Source of the DNA: Chloroflexota bacterium
GTDB taxonomy: Bacteria > Chloroflexota > Limnocylindria > QHBO01
NCBI GenBank assembly: GCA_024636135.1
Contig: JAGXHP010000139.1
Coordinates: forward strand, 1 to 11,880
Length of the DNA stretch: 11,880 nt
Reading direction: 5' to 3'
Every line of letters begins with the position of its first letter. The first letter of the stretch is position 1. The translations under genes and the position numbers were made by a program. Below the pieces are notes generated by a model. That model searched no databases. It saw only the letters and a program-made list of their open reading frames with translations, and was not told where the DNA came from. Positions 7,673 to 11,880 of the stretch are shown piece by piece.

Positions 7673-9793
7673 TCAGTCGGGCTCGATCTCCTCGTAGGCG
7701 GCGTCGTCGTCCGCACGCCGCGCGGGTGGAGTCGCGCGCGGGACGCGGAGGAAGAGCACGATCCCGACGGCCGCCAGCGCCACCGCGGTGATCGGCACCC
7801 ACGGGAGCCCGCGGTAGTCGAGCCAGCCGACGCCGCTGACCGTGCGGCGCGCGCGGTTGCCCAGACCATCGGCGGCCTCGACCACGACGTCCGTCGGCCA
7901 CGGGGGAAGCTCGACGGTCGTCGCGAAGCCGCCGGCGTCGTCGAGCGCGACCGGAACGCCGTCCACCTCGACGCTGGTGGCCGCTTCGGCGCGGCCGGTG
8001 ACCTCCACGGCATTCGATCCGAACGGCGTGCTGACCGCCACCTCGAGCGGCGGCGGCGCGTTCCGGACGCGCACGGTCCAGGCGGCGCGGTAGGTGCGGC
8101 CGGCCGGTGTCTGGACCACGAGCGTGGCCCGGTAGCGCGGGTTGTCGATCGCGACGTTCGGCGGGGCAAAGGGAGCGTCGGCGCGGCCGGAGGCGGGCAC
8201 GACGATGGGTCCGCTGATCACCGACGGGTCGGCATCGCCGGCGAAGATCCTCGAGCCCGGTGGGGCAGAGACCTCCGCCACGAATCCCCCGGGGCCGACC
8301 TCGATCGTTCCTCGGCCATCAACGGGACGCGCATCGCGCAGGGGGGGGTCGAGCTCGCCATCATCGATCTCGCGTTCGATGACCGTCGAGAACGGCACCA
8401 CGCTGGTCCACGATCCCGCACGAATCGGCGGCACGCCGAGCGCCCCGCCATCCGCTCCGTTGCCCCCGGACAGGCCCCGCGGCGAGTGGTCGAGGACGAG
8501 GAGGTCCCGATCGCCCACGAGCCCGATCGGCTGGGCGCCGCCCAGGCTGGACATGACCGAGGTGCTGGCGAATTGGTTGGCGACGGGCGACGGAATCAAC
8601 CGTCCCTGGTGGATGACGAGGGACTCGCCATCGATCCCACCGCCCGGGACCGTGCCACTGAAGCTGACGAACGGCGAATCGGAGAGTGCCGCTGCGGCGG
8701 GGCTGCGCGTCACGGTGGTCGCGCTGAAGGCCGTCGGGTTTGCCGGGTTCAGCAGGTGCACAGCCTCGCTGATGGGCTCGTGGATCACGACACCCTCTCC
8801 GCCGCCGATGAGGACCACGCCGACGATCCGAACGCCCCTGAGCGGCAGTGATGGCTCCAGGGTGAGCACAGCCCCCGCCGGCCAGACCGCCAGGGCCAGC
8901 CCGCCCGATGCGTCGACGAGCGCCACACCGCGGCCGCTCGCCAGCTCCACGCCGACCGCCTGTCGGGCCGCCGTCCCTCCAGGGTCGGCCACGAGCTCGT
9001 CGTCGTCGACCAGCCGCAGGCGGTAGATCTGGGGCAGACCGGGCGCCTCCGACAGGATGGCCGCCTCGTCGCCGGGCAGGCCGTCGCTGTCCCGCAACAC
9101 GATCGGCGCGTGCCCCGACCCCACGGGAAGTCGAGTCTCGGTGGGGCGCGCGAAAGCGTCGCCGGCCCAGCGGTGGACCCGCGCCAGGATCGGGAATTCG
9201 AGATCGCCGAGCGGTGGCAGGGACTGGGTCGAGAGGAGCTCGTCGGTCCCGTCGCCGTCGAAGTCGAGCACGAGGACCGCGTCGGCGAAGTCGCTGCGCT
9301 CGGCGACGCGCGTCGCGAACGCCACCCCGTCCACGATGCCCAGGTCGTGGAGGACGAGGCAGCACGGGGGCCCGACGTCGATCTCCTCGAAGTGTGGCTG
9401 GCTGGCGATCGTCACTCGCTCGCGTCCCTCGACACGGCGGACCAGCGCCTGGACCGGCGTGGCGAGGTAGACGGGGTCGATCCGCGTCCCGATCCGCGAC
9501 GGTGGCACGATCTCGACCGCGTCGCCACGCCGGGCCCACTCGTCGCCCGACTCCCCCCAGACCTCGGCCAGCACGGCGTCATCGGCGGCGCGAATGAGGC
9601 GCACGATCTCGCGACGCGCGTCACCGTCGACATCGGCCGCGACGGTCTGGAGCGTCGCGGCATCAGGGAGGATCGCCACTCCCGGCTCGTCAGGGACGGC
9701 GGCGACCGCCGTCGGGGCGCCCGGTGCGGGCAGCGGTGCGCTCAGCAGGAGGACGAGGAGCGCGACGGGCAGGTGCATCGGAGGCATGAGCAT
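7673..9793 (-). CDS. Predicted exported, membrane-anchored FG-GAP/Ig-like repeat protein
   Basis: This 706-residue protein begins with a hydrophobic segment (about 7-20) followed by small residues, as in a signal peptide, with a possible cleavage site near residue 32. FG-GAP/VCBS-like calcium-binding motifs follow: ADVDGDARREIV (53-64), VLDFDGDGTDELL (175-187) and a weaker one at RDSDGLPGDEAAIL (234-247), suggesting a beta-propeller. An Ig-like domain resembling the glucodextranase B-type module spans about 582-655. A single membrane helix (about 664-683) is followed by a short acidic tail ending EEIEPD, giving a predicted type I topology with most of the protein outside the cytoplasm. I do not recognise a named family for the whole. 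The start at 9793 is supported by AGAGGGG 5 nt upstream; the ATGs at 9787 and 9778 are alternatives. Its 3' end faces the VWA operon across 4 nt. Confidence 0.8.
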   Translation of the reverse strand: MLMPPMHLPVALLVLLLSAPLPAPGAPTAVAAVPDEPGVAILPDAATLQTVAADVDGDARREIVRLIRAADDAVLAEVWGESGDEWARRGDAVEIVPPSRIGTRIDPVYLATPVQALVRRVEGRERVTIASQPHFEEIDVGPPCCLVLHDLGIVDGVAFATRVAERSDFADAVLVLDFDGDGTDELLSTQSLPPLGDLEFPILARVHRWAGDAFARPTETRLPVGSGHAPIVLRDSDGLPGDEAAILSEAPGLPQIYRLRLVDDDELVADPGGTAARQAVGVELASGRGVALVDASGGLALAVWPAGAVLTLEPSLPLRGVRIVGVVLIGGGEGVVIHEPISEAVHLLNPANPTAFSATTVTRSPAAAALSDSPFVSFSGTVPGGGIDGESLVIHQGRLIPSPVANQFASTSVMSSLGGAQPIGLVGDRDLLVLDHSPRGLSGGNGADGGALGVPPIRAGSWTSVVPFSTVIEREIDDGELDPPLRDARPVDGRGTIEVGPGGFVAEVSAPPGSRIFAGDADPSVISGPIVVPASGRADAPFAPPNVAIDNPRYRATLVVQTPAGRTYRAAWTVRVRNAPPPLEVAVSTPFGSNAVEVTGRAEAATSVEVDGVPVALDDAGGFATTVELPPWPTDVVVEAADGLGNRARRTVSGVGWLDYRGLPWVPITAVALAAVGIVLFLRVPRATPPARRADDDAAYEEIEPD

Positions 9794-9820
9794 AGCGTCC
9801 CCTCTGGCATCATCCAGCGC
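9794..9820. promoter_or_regulatory. 27-bp divergent intergenic region
   Basis: Only 27 bp separate two divergent start codons, so any two promoters must overlap each other or lie inside the opposite gene. A short dyad, CTGG (9804-9807) with CCAG (9814-9817), is visible. CATCAT (9808-9813) could be a weak -10 box for a leaderless + strand transcript. No strong -35/-10 pair is evident. The + strand gene has no Shine-Dalgarno sequence here. Confidence 0.35.
9799..9805 (-). promoter_or_regulatory. Shine-Dalgarno-like AGAGGGG for the FG-GAP/Ig-like protein
   Basis: On the minus strand AGAGGGG ends 5 nt before the ATG at 9793. This favours 9793 (or 9787) over the ATG at 9778, whose upstream bases are CT-rich. 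Confidence 0.5.
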
Positions 9821-11773
9821 ATGCCACAGCCTCCCGTTCTCTGGTCCCCGCCTCCGGACGTGCGTGAGCGCACCCGCATCGGCACCTATCTCGCCTGGCT
9901 CGAAGCCGAGCGCGGATTGAGCTTCGCGAGCTATGACGAGCTCCTGCGCTGGTCGATCGAGGACCTCGAAGGATTCTGGTCATCGGTCTGGGATCATTTC
10001 GACGTGCGGTCGTCCACCGATCCCGGCCCGGCGCTCGCGGACCCGAAAATGCCCGGGGCGCGGTGGTTCCCCACCGCACGTCTCAACTGGGCGGAGCACT
10101 GCCTTCGGCTCGATGGTCGGGACGGCGAGGACGTCGTGCTCATTGCGCGGTCACAGACACGCGAGCGCATGGCGCTCACGGCGGACGAGCTCCGCGACGC
10201 GGTCGGACGCTGCCGCGCTGGACTGTCGCGGCTTGGCGTCGGCCGCGGCGATCGCGTCGCGGGCTACCTGCCGCACGTCCCCGAGGCGGTCATCGCCATG
10301 CTCGCCACGGCATCGTTGGGGGCCACCTGGTCCAGCTGCGCTCCGGAGTTCGGCACCCGCAGCGTCGTCGACCGGCTCAGCCAGATCGAGCCCAGCGTCC
10401 TCCTGACGATCGACGGCTACCGCTACGGTGACCGCGCGGTCGATCGGACGGCCGAGATCGCCGAGATCCGTGCCGCGCTGCCGAGCCTGTCGTCAACCGT
10501 GGTCCTGCCCTACCTCGACACCGAGACCGTGCGGATCCCCGACGCGCTGCCGTGGAGCGAGCTCCTTGCCGAGGCTGCACCGCTCACGTTCGAGCCGGTG
10601 CCGTTCGACCATCCGCTCTTCGTCCTGTACAGCTCCGGAACCACCGGACTGCCGAAGCCGATCATCCACGGGCATGGCGGAATCCTGCTCGAGCACCTGA
10701 AGATCCACGCGCTGCATCACGACCTGGGCCCGTCGGACCGATTCTTCTGGTTCAGCACCACGGGCTGGATGATGTGGAACTACCTGGTGAGCGGGCTGGC
10801 GGTCGGCTCGACCATCGTGCTCTACGACGGTTCGCCGGCCCATCCCGATCTCGGCGCACTGTGGCGGCTGGCGGCGGAGGAGGGGGTCACCTACTTCGGC
10901 ACGAGCGCGCCATTCCTCATGGCCTGCCGCAAGGACGGGCTGCGTCCGCGCCAGATCGCCGATCTCTCCGCGCTCCGCGGGATCGGCTCCACCGGGGCTC
11001 CCCTGCCGGTCGACGGCTTCCGCTACGTCTACGACGCGATCTCCCCGAGCGCACAGCTGCAGTCGGTCTCCGGCGGAACCGACGTGTGCACGGCGTTCGT
11101 GGGTGCGTCGCCACTGGTTCCGGTGTGGGAGGGCGAGCTCTCGTGCCGCCACCTGGGATGCGCGGTCGAGGCATTTGCGCCCGATGGCACGCCCCGCATC
11201 GGCGAGCAGGGCGAACTCGTCATCACCGCGCCGATGCCGTCGATGCCCGTCGGGTTCTGGAACGATCCGGATGGCGAACGGTACCGCGCGGCCTATTTCG
11301 AGGACTTTCCCGGAGCGTGGCGGCATGGTGACTGGATCACCTTCACCGAGCGCGGCTCGTGCGTGATCAGCGGCCGCTCGGACGCGACGCTCAACCGTGG
11401 TGGCGTCCGGATCGGGACCGCCGAGTTCTACGCGGTCGTCGAGGCCATCGAGGGGGTGTCCGACTCGCTGGTCGTCCACCTCGACACGGATGACCGATTG
11501 CTCCTGTTCGTCGCGCTCGCGGCGGGCGCCACACTCGACGACGCGCTGCGCACGACCATTGCGCGCGAGCTGCGGACGAAGCTCTCGCCGCGCCACGTGC
11601 CGGACACGATCGAGGCCGTTCCTGCGGTGCCGCGCACCCTATCGGGCAAGAAGCTGGAAGTGCCGGTGAAGCGGATCCTCACCGGCACCGATCCCGAACT
11701 CGCCGCAGCTCGCGGCTCCCTGGCCGACCCGACCTCGCTCGATGCCTTTGCGGCGATGGCCGCTCGGCGCTGA
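9821..11773 (+). CDS. Acetoacetyl-CoA synthetase (acetoacetate--CoA ligase)
   Basis: This is a 650-residue adenylate-forming enzyme of usual length for acetoacetyl-CoA synthetase (EC 6.2.1.16), which converts acetoacetate, ATP and CoA to acetoacetyl-CoA, AMP and pyrophosphate in the cytosol. The ATP-binding loop is YSSGTTGLPKPI (270-281), and FSTTGWMMWN (311-320) and SGGTDV (417-422) are characteristic. HGDW (502-505) and SGRSDATLNRGGVRIGTAEF (517-536) are the later core motifs. The catalytic lysine is K610 in LSGKK (608-612). The N-terminal domain (about 50-100, with RWFPTARLNWAEH) fits the ACS-like subfamily. The frame is open upstream to 9110, but that stretch is antisense to the neighbouring gene; the ATG at 9821 gives the family-like N-terminus. 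The gene stands alone, with no thiolase or hydroxybutyrate dehydrogenase beside it. The symbol aacS/acsA would be a convention, so I leave it blank. Confidence 0.95.
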   Translation: MPQPPVLWSPPPDVRERTRIGTYLAWLEAERGLSFASYDELLRWSIEDLEGFWSSVWDHFDVRSSTDPGPALADPKMPGARWFPTARLNWAEHCLRLDGRDGEDVVLIARSQTRERMALTADELRDAVGRCRAGLSRLGVGRGDRVAGYLPHVPEAVIAMLATASLGATWSSCAPEFGTRSVVDRLSQIEPSVLLTIDGYRYGDRAVDRTAEIAEIRAALPSLSSTVVLPYLDTETVRIPDALPWSELLAEAAPLTFEPVPFDHPLFVLYSSGTTGLPKPIIHGHGGILLEHLKIHALHHDLGPSDRFFWFSTTGWMMWNYLVSGLAVGSTIVLYDGSPAHPDLGALWRLAAEEGVTYFGTSAPFLMACRKDGLRPRQIADLSALRGIGSTGAPLPVDGFRYVYDAISPSAQLQSVSGGTDVCTAFVGASPLVPVWEGELSCRHLGCAVEAFAPDGTPRIGEQGELVITAPMPSMPVGFWNDPDGERYRAAYFEDFPGAWRHGDWITFTERGSCVISGRSDATLNRGGVRIGTAEFYAVVEAIEGVSDSLVVHLDTDDRLLLFVALAAGATLDDALRTTIARELRTKLSPRHVPDTIEAVPAVPRTLSGKKLEVPVKRILTGTDPELAAARGSLADPTSLDAFAAMAARR

Positions 11774-11776
11774 CGC

Positions 11777-11880
11777 TCAGTCGGTGTAGTAGACGCCGTC
11801 GAGCGCGCCCCACGCCGCGGCGCTGAACAGGGCGCAGGCGGTCTTCGCCCGCGTGAACTCGCCATCCGACAGGCCGTCGA
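11777..11880 (-). CDS. Unidentified protein, C-terminal fragment (gene continues past window)
   Basis: A minus-strand frame is open from the window edge to a TGA at 11777-11779. It encodes 33 residues ending in AAWGALDGVYYTD, preceded by GLSDGEFTRAKTACALF. The LSDGEFTRAK part loosely resembles the SHOCT type of short C-terminal domain (L-[ST]-D/E-E-F-x-x-A-K), but it is too short to call. The evidence for a real gene is its tight convergence: only 3 nt separate its stop from the stop of the acetoacetyl-CoA synthetase gene, and the composition is protein-like. Function is unknown. Confidence 0.5.
   Translation of the reverse strand, partial: DGLSDGEFTRAKTACALFSAAAWGALDGVYYTD

Noticed and set aside
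7211..8851. 546-codon + frame spanning the end of the VWA gene and the start of the region antisense to the next gene
   Set aside because: It crosses the convergent junction in a frame with no domain, and both strands already hold better supported genes.

Overview
High-GC bacterial DNA, densely coded, with very short intergenic gaps, ATGA start/stop overlaps and several starts that lack a Shine-Dalgarno sequence. The gene set and protein style (MoxR / DUF58 / membrane VWA operon, FG-GAP surface protein, standalone acetoacetyl-CoA synthetase) suggest an uncultivated Chloroflexota lineage. A high-GC Actinomycetota-like bacterium cannot be excluded. This placement is inference from recalled family resemblance, as no search was possible.

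Region 1 (1-7668, + strand) is one presumptive operon of five genes. In order: the 3' end of a gene for a helical protein with a collagen-like Gly-Gln-Pro repeat and a folded C-terminal domain; a MoxR-type AAA+ ATPase; a DUF58 (VWA-like) protein; a BatA-like membrane VWA protein; and a large membrane protein with two VWA domains and a GATase1-like domain. The last three genes are coupled by 4-bp ATGA overlaps. The only notable internal gap (1808-1850) carries a perfect AT-rich inverted repeat. The working model is an envelope-associated AAA+/VWA chaperone module: the cytosolic ATPase MoxR acts with metal-binding (MIDAS) VWA partners, two of which are membrane anchored. All four VWA-type domains keep readable MIDAS residues.

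Region 2 (7673-9793, - strand) is one gene for a predicted exported, C-terminally membrane-anchored protein with FG-GAP-like calcium-binding motifs and a membrane-proximal Ig-like domain. It converges on the operon with a 4-nt gap and diverges from the next gene across only 27 bp.

Region 3 (9821-11773, + strand) encodes a full-length acetoacetyl-CoA synthetase (acetoacetate activation, ketone-body or polyhydroxybutyrate carbon). It is followed after 3 nt by the convergent 3' end of an unidentified gene (11777-11880, - strand).

I see no tRNA, rRNA, CRISPR array, insertion sequence or phage gene, and no stretch over 300 bases lacks a gene. The operon is a recognisable family module, not a clearly new system. 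Its less ordinary parts are the collagen-like first protein, the Cys-His-Cys insert in one MIDAS loop, and the palindrome inside the operon.
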